Made by a program: the position numbers and the translations under genes. Below are positions 1 through 7,811 of a DNA stretch of 64,000 nt, one piece after another; position 1 is the first letter of the stretch; each line of letters starts with the position of its first letter. Source of the stretch: an uncultured Elusimicrobiales bacterium. GTDB lineage: Bacteria; Elusimicrobiota; Elusimicrobia; Elusimicrobiales; Elusimicrobiaceae. The stretch covers positions 186,001-250,000 of the forward strand of contig CAKUKI010000003.1 of the NCBI GenBank assembly GCA_934662565.1, read 5' to 3'. The notes beneath the pieces were generated by a model that saw nothing but the letters and a program-made list of their open reading frames with translations, was not told the origin of the DNA and did not search any database.

Positions 1-1051
1 TGTAAATGGCAGAAGGGACTAGCTCATTGTGATATACGGCCGTTTGCCCGCAGGCATTAGCGGCGGCTACTTCCCCTTGGCGGGTGGCGGCATGCGCCAG
101 CAGGCAAAGCCCGTTGACGTCCCCCACCGCGTAAATGTGGTCTTTTAATTGTAAGGTTTGGGGATTTACCTGTACGCCTTTGCGCGTCCAAGGGATATTT
201 AGTTTTTCAAGTCCCAGCCCCGTTAAATCTACCGTCCGGCCGATAGCGGCTAAAATTTCTTCACTTTCCAGCACGGTGCCGTCCGATAGTGTTAGGCGTT
301 TTTGGCCGTTTTCTTGCGCTACACTAGTGGCGGTTTGACCGGTAAAAAGTTTAATGCCGCGTTTAGTAAAACTTTGCGTAAGCACCCGCGCCACGCCCTC
401 ATCCATGGGTGGCAATAAGCGGGGTTGCATTTCCACGATATTGACCGCCACCCCAAAGCCGTTCATGAGTTCGGCCATTTCACAACCGATAACGCCTCCT
501 CCGATAATGGTAAGCGTTTTGGGCAGGCGGGGAATATCAAAAATGGTGGAATTATCCAGCAAAAACGCCTTGGCGGTATCAAAAGGGGGCGGGAAAAACG
601 CTTGAGAACCGGTGGCAATAATGCACGCATCAAAGGGGACTTCTTCCGTGCCGACGTCCGTTTTTACCGTCAGGCGGTGTTCATCTGCAAACGAAGCCTC
701 CCCCGTCAGCACGCGCACTTTGCGCATTTTTAATAAGCCGGCAATCCCCTGTACTAATTTTTGGGTGGCGGCGCGCTGGCGGGCCTGTATTTTGGCCCAA
801 GATAATTTAGCGGTTAAGGTTTGTGCGTCCGTTTGAGCGCCGTCCTCGCACAAGGCCGGCAGGCGGCGGGCCGTTTCAAAACGGTGGGCCGCATCTAATA
901 AAGATTTGGACGGAATACATCCGCAATTTAAGCAAACCCCTCCTAATTTGTTTTTTTCAATCAGGGTCACTTCTGCCCCCAGCGCGGCCGCTTTTAACGC
1001 GGCAGGATATCCGGCAGGGCCTCCCCCGATAACTGCAATTTTTTTAACCAT
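1..1051 (-). CDS. lpdA: Dihydrolipoamide dehydrogenase (partial, C-terminus beyond window)
   Basis: FAD flavoprotein that reoxidises the dihydrolipoyl groups of 2-oxoacid dehydrogenase or glycine-cleavage complexes with NAD+. The reading frame runs from an ATG at 1051 down to base 1 without a stop, about 350 codons, so the C-terminal dimerisation domain with the His-Glu pair is outside. The N-terminus shows the FAD dinucleotide fold (VIGGGPAGYPAA) and the redox-active disulfide in GGVCLNCGCIPSKSL. A second GxGxxG (IIGGGVIGCEMAE) marks the NAD domain, and AVGDVNG marks the second FAD contact. The extra Cys between the two redox cysteines (CLNC instead of CLNV) occurs in some bacterial homologues. 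An AAGGGGG-type ribosome site precedes the ATG. A general pyridine-nucleotide disulfide oxidoreductase is possible, but the CIPSK context favours Lpd. Confidence 0.88.
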   Translation of the reverse strand, partial: MVKKIAVIGGGPAGYPAALKAAALGAEVTLIEKNKLGGVCLNCGCIPSKSLLDAAHRFETARRLPALCEDGAQTDAQTLTAKLSWAKIQARQRAATQKLVQGIAGLLKMRKVRVLTGEASFADEHRLTVKTDVGTEEVPFDACIIATGSQAFFPPPFDTAKAFLLDNSTIFDIPRLPKTLTIIGGGVIGCEMAELMNGFGVAVNIVEMQPRLLPPMDEGVARVLTQSFTKRGIKLFTGQTATSVAQENGQKRLTLSDGTVLESEEILAAIGRTVDLTGLGLEKLNIPWTRKGVQVNPQTLQLKDHIYAVGDVNGLCLLAHAATRQGEVAAANACGQTAVYHNELVPSAIY

Positions 1052-1067
1052 AACACTACCCCCTTTA

Positions 1068-1089
1068 TCCGCCGGATTTGTCAGGCGGA
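1068..1089 (-). repeat. Small inverted repeat in the lpdA leader
   Basis: TCCGCC and GGCGGA (1068-1073, 1084-1089) form a 6-bp stem with a 10-base loop. It lies between the predicted lpdA transcription start and its ribosome site. It could be an mRNA hairpin or an operator. Confidence 0.3.
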
Positions 1090-1099
1090 ATTAATACCT

Positions 1100-1108
1100 A
1101 TTGTAGCA
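1100..1108 (-). promoter_or_regulatory. Extended -10 promoter for lpdA
   Basis: On the minus strand this reads TGCTACAAT, a TGn-extended -10 box. The same nine bases precede recG, the 38640 gene and dnaB. It leaves a leader of about 40 bases before the ATG at 1051. Confidence 0.5.
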
Positions 1109-1118
1109 TTAAAAACGG

Positions 1119-1124
1119 TATAAT
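1119..1124 (+). promoter_or_regulatory. -10 box for radC-cyuA
   Basis: TATAAT lies 16 bases before the radC ATG at 1141. There is no good -35 hexamer and only a weak AGAG ribosome site. Confidence 0.45.
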
Positions 1125-1140
1125 AAAAAACAGAGATATT

Positions 1141-1824
1141 ATGCCAACAGATAAACCTTCCTATTTGGGGCATCGGGAACGCATCCGAGCCAAATTTGCC
1201 GCGAACGGATTAGAGCCGCTAGCGGACCATGAAGTATTGGAACTGCTACTGACGTATGCTATTGCCCGTCGGGACACGAAACCGCTGGCATGGGCGCTGA
1301 TTAAGCAGTTCGGTTCCTTGAGGGAAGTGTTAGATGCAGACCCCGCTGCCTTAGCCAGTGTAAAAGGGGTAGGCAAGGGCACAGCCTCTTTCTTAAAACT
1401 GGTACGGGCAATGTTTACGCGGTATGCTTTGGAGGAACTTCGCCAAACTGCCACTATCCGCTCGCCGGAGCAGGTGGTGCAGTATTGCAAGGCGTCTTTA
1501 GTCGGACGGAGCGAAGAATGTTTGGAGCTGATTTATTTGTCCGTGCGTAATACGGTTATCCGTACGGAAACGGTAGCCGTGGGGCTGATAGACCGCGTAA
1601 GTATCAGCCCGCGCAAAATTGTAGAGCGCACCTTAGCCGCTAAAGCCTCGGCGGTTATTTTGGTGCATAATCATCCGTCCGGAGATGTCACGCCGTCTTT
1701 GGAAGACATCTTGCTCACGCAAGAAGTGGTAGGGGCGGCGCGCCTGTTGGGCATTAGTGTATACGACCATATTATTGTGGGCAAACAGGCGCATTACAGC
1801 TTAAAAGCCAATGGGAAAATATAA
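1141..1824 (+). CDS. radC: RadC family JAMM/MPN protein
   Basis: 227-residue member of the RadC (YicR) family, which is widespread and linked loosely to DNA metabolism; its biochemical role is unsettled. The N-terminal half carries a helix-hairpin-helix-like segment (ASVKGVGKGTASFLKL). The C-terminal half has the JAMM metal signature HNHPSGDVTPSLED, with the upstream Glu in RTETVAVG and the downstream Asp. The start at 1141 is chosen because the homologous protein begins near SYLGHRERIRAKF, and because an earlier in-frame start at 1078 would lie upstream of the -10 box at 1119. The stop overlaps the next start (TAATG), so it is cotranscribed with the desulfidase gene, an unusual partner. Confidence 0.9.
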   Translation: MPTDKPSYLGHRERIRAKFAANGLEPLADHEVLELLLTYAIARRDTKPLAWALIKQFGSLREVLDADPAALASVKGVGKGTASFLKLVRAMFTRYALEELRQTATIRSPEQVVQYCKASLVGRSEECLELIYLSVRNTVIRTETVAVGLIDRVSISPRKIVERTLAAKASAVILVHNHPSGDVTPSLEDILLTQEVVGAARLLGISVYDHIIVGKQAHYSLKANGKI

Positions 1825-3110
1825 TGAATCTATTAAAAGAAGTATTAAAACATCAAGTATATCCGGCCATGGGTTGCACGGAGCCGGTATCGGTAGCGCT
1901 TTGTGCGGCTTATGCCGCCAAAGCCTTGGGCGAAAAACCGCAAAAAGCCGTGTTTAAGTTGGATGCCGGAACCTATAAAAACGGCATGGGGGTCCGCATC
2001 CCCAATACAGACGGCGAAAAAGGCAACCTGCTGGCGGGAGCCATGGGCTTACTGATTGCCAAACCGGAACTGAATATGCAAGTGTTGGGCGGGGCGGATA
2101 CGGACATTTTGCGCCGCGCCAAAGAAATGGTAAAAGAACATCAGGTTTCGGCGGAAGTGGCCCGCGGCGTGCAAGGCTTTTGGGTGGAATGTTTACTTAC
2201 CGGAGAACACGGCAATCAGGCGCGGTGTGTAATTTCCGGCAGCCATACGGAAGTGACCCACCTTTCCAAAAACGGAACCGTACTGACGGAAAAACAACAA
2301 ACTGCGTGCGGGGTTCAGCCGGCCGAGTTTAAGCAGGCGTTAAAAGCGGCTACTTTGCAGGATTTACTGGCCGCCGCTCAAGCCGCCGACGCGCAGGATT
2401 TGGCCTACCTTAAAAAAGGGGTGGAAATGAACCTGAAAGCGGCCGAAATGGGGCAAGCTTTGCAAAAAGTGGGTTTTTACATTAAAGAATTGGTGCGCAA
2501 AGGCCTTTTGCAAATGGATTTAATTTCGTCCACCAAAATTTTAACGGCCTGTGCGGCCGATGCCCGCATGGACGGCCGCGCCGTGCCTGTGATGAGCAGC
2601 GGCGAATCCGGCAACCAAGGGGTAGTGACCATTTTAGTACCTTGGAAAGTGGGCAAAGAAATGGGTGTAGATGAAACCACCATTTTACATAGTATTGCGC
2701 TTTCTCACCTGTTAAACGGTTATGTAAAAGTATTTACCGGAGAGCTTGCCCCCATTTGCGGTTGTGCCATTGCGGCGGGTGTAGGGGCCACGGCGGCGAT
2801 TGTATACCAACAGCGCGGGGCGAATGTTCCAGCTATTACGCTGGCCATTAATAACATCATCAGCGATATTGGCGGTATGCTGTGCGACGGCGCCAAAAGC
2901 GGTTGTGCCTTAAAAGTGGTCAGCTCTACCGATTCCGCCATCCGCTCCGCCTATATGGCCATTCACGATTACGGCATTACGGAAGTGGAAGGTTTTGTGG
3001 GCCGCACGGCGGAAGAAACTATCCAAAACTTGGGCAACATTTCCAGCGAAGGCATGAGCAAGGTGGACCCCATGATTGTGCATATTATGCAGGAAAAATC
3101 TTGCCGGTAA
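1824..3110 (+). CDS. cyuA: L-cysteine desulfidase, CyuA/YhaM (UPF0597) family
   Basis: 428 residues, the usual size for the family that degrades L-cysteine to pyruvate, ammonia and sulfide using an oxygen-sensitive [4Fe-4S] cluster. The cysteine-containing motifs are present: MGCTEPVS near the N-terminus, PICGCAIAAGVGA in the middle, and MLCDGAKSGC near residue 350. The serine-dehydratase-like SSGESGNQG loop is also present. No membrane segments or signal are seen, so it should be cytosolic. It starts at the last base of the radC stop codon and ends before a bidirectional terminator. It fits an anaerobe that ferments amino acids. A related serine dehydratase activity cannot be excluded from sequence alone. 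Confidence 0.85.
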   Translation: MNLLKEVLKHQVYPAMGCTEPVSVALCAAYAAKALGEKPQKAVFKLDAGTYKNGMGVRIPNTDGEKGNLLAGAMGLLIAKPELNMQVLGGADTDILRRAKEMVKEHQVSAEVARGVQGFWVECLLTGEHGNQARCVISGSHTEVTHLSKNGTVLTEKQQTACGVQPAEFKQALKAATLQDLLAAAQAADAQDLAYLKKGVEMNLKAAEMGQALQKVGFYIKELVRKGLLQMDLISSTKILTACAADARMDGRAVPVMSSGESGNQGVVTILVPWKVGKEMGVDETTILHSIALSHLLNGYVKVFTGELAPICGCAIAAGVGATAAIVYQQRGANVPAITLAINNIISDIGGMLCDGAKSGCALKVVSSTDSAIRSAYMAIHDYGITEVEGFVGRTAEETIQNLGNISSEGMSKVDPMIVHIMQEKSCR

Positions 3111-3133
3111 TACGGTTTTAGCAAACCTGATAG

Positions 3134-3168
3134 AAAAAAGCTCCCCGCGTGGTGCGGGGAACTTTTTT
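3134..3168. terminator. Bidirectional terminator between cyuA and the TPR gene
   Basis: TCCCCGC and GCGGGGA (3142-3148, 3154-3160) form a 7-bp GC stem flanked by an A-run on one side and a T-run on the other. It can therefore serve both convergent genes. Confidence 0.85.
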
Positions 3169-3197
3169 GTGTTTATTAAGTGGGTGCTTAAAACGGC

Positions 3198-4448
3198 TTA
3201 TTTTTCCAAGCGGTCCAAACGGCTTTGGGCCTTTGCGGCGTAAGCGTCCGTCGGGTTGGAAATAATCAGCTTTTTATACATAGCGGCCGCTTGCGGGTTT
3301 TTGCCTTGTTTTTCATAGCAGTAGCCCAGTTCAAACATAATTTCCGGTGCGCGTTGGTTTTGCGGATACGCCAGCAGGATTTTTTCCAGCGTGACGGATT
3401 TTTGGCTCCGGTCTTTTAAGCGGCGGTCGGCCACGTTGGCGGCTTTTAACATGGTGGCAACGTATTTGCTTTCATCTGCCTTAAATGTTTCGGCCGTTTG
3501 CAAAAGCATGGTGTAGGAACTTTGGTAATCTTTCATTTTGGCGTACACATCTGCTTTGCCTTGCATGGCCCCATAGGCGGCCGGTTGGCCCTCTAAATGT
3601 TCAATGGCTTTGTTATAGTAGGCAATGGCGTTGTCGTAATGTTTGTTGTTTTCTTCCATAATGCCTAAATGTTTATACACAACGCCTACTTCTACGGAGT
3701 CCGGATAGCGTTTGAGCACTTCGTTATACATAGCCGTAGCGGTTTGCGTGTCTTTTAAGTCGTCCGCGTATACGTCCGCCGCCATGCGCAAACTGGCCGC
3801 GCGGAACTCCGTTTTAGGGTACAAAGCGGCTACTTTTTTGTACTGGGCGGCGGCTGCTAACGGGTTGGCGTTGCGGCGGTGCAAATCCCCCAGTAAAATT
3901 TCCAGTTTGTCATTTTGGGCGTATTCAGGGTATTCGGCCAAAAAATTTTCAAATTCTTCTACGGTAGCCGCGTATAAATCCGGCGTTTTAATGCTGTAAA
4001 GTGCCCGCAAAAAAGCCTCCTGCTTTTGTTGTGCTTTGTAACTAGCGGTATCGGCCGCGAGCAATTTTAAGGCTTGGCCTTTTTGGGTTTTGTCCAGTTC
4101 GTTCATCACGCTTTCCACCCGCGTGCTTAATAGGGCGGAATCGTTAGCGGCAGGAAATAAATAATGCGCTTTGAGCAGGGTGGACAAGGCTTGCGGATAC
4201 TCCGTTGCGCGGGCAAATAAATCGGCCTGTAAGAGGAGGGCCTCTTTGGCTTGCGGCTCTTTGGCAAAGCGTTTTTGCCAAACGGTAAGCGCATCTGCCA
4301 ATGCCGCCGCGTAGGCGCGGTCTTGGCGGCGGTTATCGGAGGTTAAGCGGGCTTGCGCCTGGTAAAACCGGAGCGCGTCTTCCGCTTCTTTAGCCCCGGC
4401 GCTGACGGCCAAAGCCAACAGTAAAACACTAAGTAAAATTTTTTGCAT
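3198..4448 (-). CDS. Periplasmic tetratricopeptide-repeat protein
   Basis: 416 residues with a Sec signal peptide (MQKILLSVLLLALAVSAGAKEA) and no lipobox Cys. The rest is a series of helical TPR-like repeats, clearest around residues 170-300 (LGDLHRRNANPLAAAAQYKKV, LGIMEENNKHYDNAIAYYNKA) and again at the C-terminus (ELGYCYEKQGKNPQAAAMYKKL). The layout resembles periplasmic scaffold proteins such as YbgF/CpoB or BamD-like factors, but I cannot assign a specific role. It follows yajQ by eight bases with an AGGAG ribosome site, so the two are probably cotranscribed. Confidence 0.75.
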   Translation of the reverse strand: MQKILLSVLLLALAVSAGAKEAEDALRFYQAQARLTSDNRRQDRAYAAALADALTVWQKRFAKEPQAKEALLLQADLFARATEYPQALSTLLKAHYLFPAANDSALLSTRVESVMNELDKTQKGQALKLLAADTASYKAQQKQEAFLRALYSIKTPDLYAATVEEFENFLAEYPEYAQNDKLEILLGDLHRRNANPLAAAAQYKKVAALYPKTEFRAASLRMAADVYADDLKDTQTATAMYNEVLKRYPDSVEVGVVYKHLGIMEENNKHYDNAIAYYNKAIEHLEGQPAAYGAMQGKADVYAKMKDYQSSYTMLLQTAETFKADESKYVATMLKAANVADRRLKDRSQKSVTLEKILLAYPQNQRAPEIMFELGYCYEKQGKNPQAAAMYKKLIISNPTDAYAAKAQSRLDRLEK

Positions 4449-4456
4449 AACTTCTC

Positions 4457-4951
4457 CTAGCGGTAGTTGGTAAATTGCAATTCTACGCCAAAATCCCCAT
4501 TTTTAAGTAATGCCATGGTGGCTTGCAATTCATCTTTGGATTTGGACGACACGCGCAACTGGTCCCCTTGGATAGAGGCGGACACTTTTAATTTGGCGTC
4601 TTTAATAGCGCGGGAAATTTCTTTGGCTTTATCCGCCGGAATACCTTGCTGGATTTTGACGGTTTGTTTGGCGTTGCCGCCCAAAGCGGATTCAATTTTT
4701 TGGGGCTGCATATTTTTAAGCGGAATACCGCGTTTGGCAATACGGGTAAAAATAATATCGCGCAAGGTGTTTACCTTGTATTCATCACTGGAACCCAAAC
4801 GGAGTTCGTTATCCTTTTGGTTTAATTCAATAGTGGAATGGGTACCCTTAAAATCGTAGCGGTTGGTAATTTCTTTATTCGCCGCGGAAACGGCTTCCGA
4901 AATTACATTTAAGTCTACTTTAGAAACAATATCAAAGCTATAATCTGCCAT
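4457..4951 (-). CDS. yajQ: YajQ family nucleotide-binding protein
   Basis: 164 residues, full length for the YajQ (UPF0234) family of small cytosolic proteins with two ferredoxin-like folds. Members bind nucleic acid or nucleotides, and some bind cyclic di-GMP. The family hallmarks are visible: MADYSFDIVSKVDLNVISEAV at the N-terminus, RYDFKG near residue 32, and a C-terminal DFGVELQFTNYR. An AAGGAG ribosome site precedes the ATG. It is first in a two-gene unit with the TPR protein. Whether it senses cyclic di-GMP here is unknown; no diguanylate cyclase gene is in the window. Confidence 0.93.
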   Translation of the reverse strand: MADYSFDIVSKVDLNVISEAVSAANKEITNRYDFKGTHSTIELNQKDNELRLGSSDEYKVNTLRDIIFTRIAKRGIPLKNMQPQKIESALGGNAKQTVKIQQGIPADKAKEISRAIKDAKLKVSASIQGDQLRVSSKSKDELQATMALLKNGDFGVELQFTNYR

Positions 4952-5008
4952 AAAAAGCGTTCTCCTTGCGTTCTGCGTTTTTTTGTTCCTATATTATATA
5001 TTTTTTTG

Positions 5009-5014
5009 TACAAT
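5009..5014 (+). promoter_or_regulatory. -10 box for the nucleoside permease gene
   Basis: TACAAT here implies a leader of about 90 bases before the ATG at 5114, unlike the leaderless genes elsewhere in the window. Confidence 0.4.
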
Positions 5015-5061
5015 ACAAGGGAAGCACCGCCGTACAAAATATTCGTAAAACTTATCTAAAC

Positions 5062-5113
5062 GGAGGTTTCGCTGTGGGGCCGCACAGGCACCCTACACAC
5101 GCGAAAGAGCCTT
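5062..5113 (+). promoter_or_regulatory. Structured leader with remote Shine-Dalgarno and possible 16-codon upstream ORF
   Basis: GGAGG at 5062-5066 is a strong ribosome site but lies 47 bases before the permease ATG. Between them TTTCGC (5067-5072) pairs with GCGAAA (5101-5106), and an inner GTG-GGG pairs with CCC-CAC with a small bulge. Folding would leave only seven bases between the Shine-Dalgarno and the ATG. Alternatively GGAGG is ideally placed for a GTG at 5074 that opens a 16-codon frame ending at 5124, overlapping the permease start. Confidence 0.45.
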
Positions 5114-6436
5114 ATGTATATTAAAACACGTCTTACTGTTATGAACTTTCTCCAGTATGCCGTCTGGGGCGCTTATTTAACTTCTATGGGCGCTTTTTTG
5201 GCAAACGTGGGGCTGGCGGAGAATATTGGTCTGTTCTTCGCTACGCAGGGGTTTGTTTCCCTGTTTATGCCGGCTGTTATCGGCATTGTGGCGGACCGGT
5301 GGATTGCCGCCGAAAAACTGCTGGGGATTTGCCACTTTTTAGCCGCCGTATTTTTGGCAGTGGCCGCTTATATGGGCGCCCAAGCGCAGGTGGCGTTTGC
5401 TCCGGTATATACCTTTTATACCCTTAGCGTGGCGTTTTATATGCCCACGATTGCGCTTTCCAACTCGGTGGCGTACTCGGTTTTGCGCCAGAACGGGGTG
5501 GATACGGTGGCGGCTTTCCCGCCTATCCGCGTGTTTGGTACGGTGGGTTTTATTTGCGCCATGTTGACCTCCAACTTTACGGGTTTCCAAAATACCTATA
5601 TGCAGTGGAATTTCTCCGCTATTTTAGGGCTTATTTTATCCGTATACTGCTTTACCCTGCCGCTTTGCCCCACTTGTGCGGAAAAAGCCAAATCCTTGGC
5701 GGAAGCGCTGGGCTTAAAAGCGTTTGCCTTGTTCAAAGAAAAGAAAATGGCCATATTTTTCATTTTCTCTATGCTTTTGGGGATGTCCTTGCAGATTACC
5801 AACGCCTATGCCAACCCGTTTATTAATGGGTTTAACGTGTTGGACGGGTTTTCCGGCTCTTGGGGGGCCAATAACGCCAACGCGCTGATTTCGCTTTCCC
5901 AAGTGTCCGAAACTTTGTGTATTTTGCTGATTCCCTTTGCCTTAAAACGCTTTGGTATTAAAAAGGTAATGCTTATCAGTATGGGCGCGTGGGTATTGCG
6001 CTTTGGCTTGTTTGGTCTGGGCAACCCCTCCACGGGTGTGGGGATTGCGTTACTCATTGTTTCTATGATTGTGTACGGGGTGGCGTTTGACTTCTTTAAC
6101 GTGTCCGGCTCCCTGTATGTGGATAAAGAAACCGACCCGTCTATCCGCTCCAGCGCGCAGGGCGTGTTTATGTTGATGACCAACGGCTTTGGGGCCATGA
6201 TTGGTACGTTGGGCGCCCAATGGGTTATTAACAAACTGGTCAACGTGCATATTGCGGACTATGCGGCCCAATACGGTGCGTTGGCGCAAGGGGCCACCTA
6301 TCCGGCGGATTTTTCTGCTCTGATTGAAAAAGGGTGGTCTTGCTCGTGGTTTATTTTCTCCGGCTTTGCGTTGGTGGTAATGGTGCTGTTTGCTTTTATC
6401 TTCAAATACAAACACGAACCGGAAGCCATCAAATAA
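5114..6436 (+). CDS. MFS nucleoside:proton symporter, NupG/XapB type
   Basis: 440-residue inner-membrane carrier with about twelve hydrophobic segments. The N-terminus (RLTVMNFLQYAVWGAYLTSMGAFL) and the loop GIVADRWI match the nucleoside:H+ symporter family, whose members import nucleosides with protons. Other family-like features are LKLMSFLQ-type start, a central cytoplasmic loop after helix six (residues 190-210), and a charged C-terminal tail. Start at 5114 is the only ATG that gives the expected N-terminus; its local ribosome site is weak, see the leader entry. It is monocistronic, ending at a strong terminator. The exact substrate (nucleosides or xanthosine) cannot be decided. Confidence 0.82.
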   Translation: MYIKTRLTVMNFLQYAVWGAYLTSMGAFLANVGLAENIGLFFATQGFVSLFMPAVIGIVADRWIAAEKLLGICHFLAAVFLAVAAYMGAQAQVAFAPVYTFYTLSVAFYMPTIALSNSVAYSVLRQNGVDTVAAFPPIRVFGTVGFICAMLTSNFTGFQNTYMQWNFSAILGLILSVYCFTLPLCPTCAEKAKSLAEALGLKAFALFKEKKMAIFFIFSMLLGMSLQITNAYANPFINGFNVLDGFSGSWGANNANALISLSQVSETLCILLIPFALKRFGIKKVMLISMGAWVLRFGLFGLGNPSTGVGIALLIVSMIVYGVAFDFFNVSGSLYVDKETDPSIRSSAQGVFMLMTNGFGAMIGTLGAQWVINKLVNVHIADYAAQYGALAQGATYPADFSALIEKGWSCSWFIFSGFALVVMVLFAFIFKYKHEPEAIK

Positions 6437-6456
6437 AAAAAGATTGCTTTTACCGT

Positions 6457-6490
6457 GCGCGGGCCTTACACAAAGGCCCGCGCTTTTTTT
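6457..6490 (+). terminator. Terminator of the nucleoside permease gene
   Basis: An 11-bp perfect GC-rich stem (6457-6467 with 6473-6483) with a five-base loop is followed by seven T. Confidence 0.93.
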
Positions 6491-6506
6491 GGCTGGAATT
6501 TTGTAA

Positions 6507-6569
6507 AGGGGTTGTTTTGTTTTTTTTTTTTTGATAAATTTTGATTATGAGCAAAATTTATCAAAAAAA
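6507..6569 (+). repeat. Pilin-associated inverted repeat, copy 1
   Basis: GGGGTTGTTTTG is followed by a run of 13 T and then an 18-bp perfect inverted repeat: arms at 6526-6543 and 6552-6569, core GATAAATTTTG and CAAAATTTATC, loop of eight bases. The pilin ATG (6547) lies inside the loop. A nearly identical element stands before pilin 2 at 23672-23729. Confidence 0.85.
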
Positions 6570-7098
6570 GACTAAAAGCATAAAAAACCGCGTAGAGGGC
6601 CGTTTAGGCGGCTTTACGCTGATTGAATTATTGGTAGTAGTGCTGATTATTGGTATTTTGGCGGCGGTAGCGGTGCCGCAATACCAAGTAGCGGTGGCCA
6701 AATCCCGCTTGGGGTCTATTCAAACGAATGTAAAAACGATTGCGCAAGCCGCGGAGTTGTATTATATGGCAAACGGGGTGTACGCGCCGGATGATATTAC
6801 CGTGTTAGATATTTCGGAAATGTCCGGTTGTGTACAAAAAGGTACCGGAAATATGCAGTGCGGCGACTATTGGTACGATTATAATGCCGGTGGCAGTTGG
6901 ACCTCGGAAAGTCGGGTGGATGGGTGCGTTTATTCCGATGGGGTTAGAACCGTCTGTTATTTACAGTATTTGGCGCATAGCCCCAGCAGGGCCGACCAAC
7001 GTTATTGCTTGGCTAGTGACAATACGGAACTATCCCACAAGGTTTGTAAATCCATGGGTGGAGAGTCGGAAGGAGGAACGTCTTACCGGCTCCCGTAA
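6547..7098 (+). CDS. Type IV pilin-like protein 1
   Basis: 183-residue prepilin. The class III leader ends in RLGG, cut before FTLIELLVVVLIIG, with Glu at mature position 5 and a hydrophobic N-terminal helix followed by VPQYQVAVAKSR. The C-terminal part holds several cysteines and ends near CKSMGG, as in pilin 2. It should be processed by a prepilin peptidase and assembled by a type IV pilus or type II-like machine; pilT lies at 14348. Start is ATG 6547 inside the hairpin loop of the repeat. At the codon matching the pilin 2 start, this gene has ATA instead of ATG, so the start has moved upstream and added MSKIYQKK. Ends at its own terminator. Confidence 0.9.
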   Translation: MSKIYQKKTKSIKNRVEGRLGGFTLIELLVVVLIIGILAAVAVPQYQVAVAKSRLGSIQTNVKTIAQAAELYYMANGVYAPDDITVLDISEMSGCVQKGTGNMQCGDYWYDYNAGGSWTSESRVDGCVYSDGVRTVCYLQYLAHSPSRADQRYCLASDNTELSHKVCKSMGGESEGGTSYRLP

Positions 7099-7106
7099 AA
7101 ATTACT

Positions 7107-7129
7107 CCCCCGCTTTAGGCGGGGGTTTT
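7107..7129 (+). terminator. Terminator of pilin 1
   Basis: CCCCCGC and GCGGGGG (7107-7113, 7119-7125) are followed by TTTT. Confidence 0.85.
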
Positions 7130-7136
7130 GATTTAG

Positions 7137-7142
7137 TACAAT
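7137..7142 (+). promoter_or_regulatory. -10 box of leaderless dedA
   Basis: TACAAT ends seven bases before the ATG at 7150, which should place transcription start at the start codon. No ribosome site is present. Confidence 0.5.
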
Positions 7143-7149
7143 ATACCTT

Positions 7150-7806
7150 ATGGAGATACTGACCCAAATTTTAGATGTTTTTTTACATTTGGACGCCCAC
7201 CTAAACGCTTGGGCCGCCTTGATGGGGTGGTGGTTGTATTTAGTGTTGTTTGTGGTCGTGTTTTGCGAAACGGGACTGGTGGTCACCCCGTTTTTGCCGG
7301 GGGATTCCCTCTTGTTTGCGTGCGGTGCGTTGGCCGCCACGGCCGGAAGCCCGCTGGATTTATGGGTGTTGGTGCCCCTTTTATGGGCGGCCGCGGTACT
7401 GGGCGATTTTTGCAATTATGAAATTGGCAAGTGGTTCGGCCCCAAAGTGTTCACGCGTAAAAACAGCCGTTTATTAAATATAGACCACCTGAATAAAGCG
7501 CACGCTTTTTATGAAAAATACGGCGGTAAAACCATTATATTGGCGCGGTTTATCCCCATTATCCGCACGTTTGCCCCGTTTGTGGCGGGCATTGGCAAAA
7601 TGACTTATTTGCACTTTGCTTCTTTTAATGTGGTGGGCGCGGCCCTGTGGGTGGCGTTGTTTGTGTTCGGCGGCTACTTTTTTGCGGATTTACCCATGGT
7701 ACAAAAGCATTTCCACTATGTGTTAGTGGCCATTATTGTACTTTCCTGCCTGCCGGCGGTGTTTGAATTTTGGAACGAACGCCGCAAAGCGCGCCAAGCC
7801 AAATAA
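7150..7806 (+). CDS. DedA family inner-membrane protein
   Basis: 218 residues with five or six hydrophobic segments. DedA/SNARE-associated proteins are now linked to undecaprenyl-phosphate or phospholipid flipping. The family signature is clear: ETGLVVTPFLPGDSLLFACGALA near residues 40-62, the amphipathic segment with FYEKYGGKTIILARFIPIIRTFAPFVAGIG near 120-150 carrying the essential Arg residues, and a final transmembrane helix before a basic tail. The start is set by the -10 box seven bases upstream. The closest named relatives are YqjA/YghB/DedA, and I do not choose between them. Confidence 0.9.
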   Translation: MEILTQILDVFLHLDAHLNAWAALMGWWLYLVLFVVVFCETGLVVTPFLPGDSLLFACGALAATAGSPLDLWVLVPLLWAAAVLGDFCNYEIGKWFGPKVFTRKNSRLLNIDHLNKAHAFYEKYGGKTIILARFIPIIRTFAPFVAGIGKMTYLHFASFNVVGAALWVALFVFGGYFFADLPMVQKHFHYVLVAIIVLSCLPAVFEFWNERRKARQAK

Positions 7807-7811
7807 ACCGG

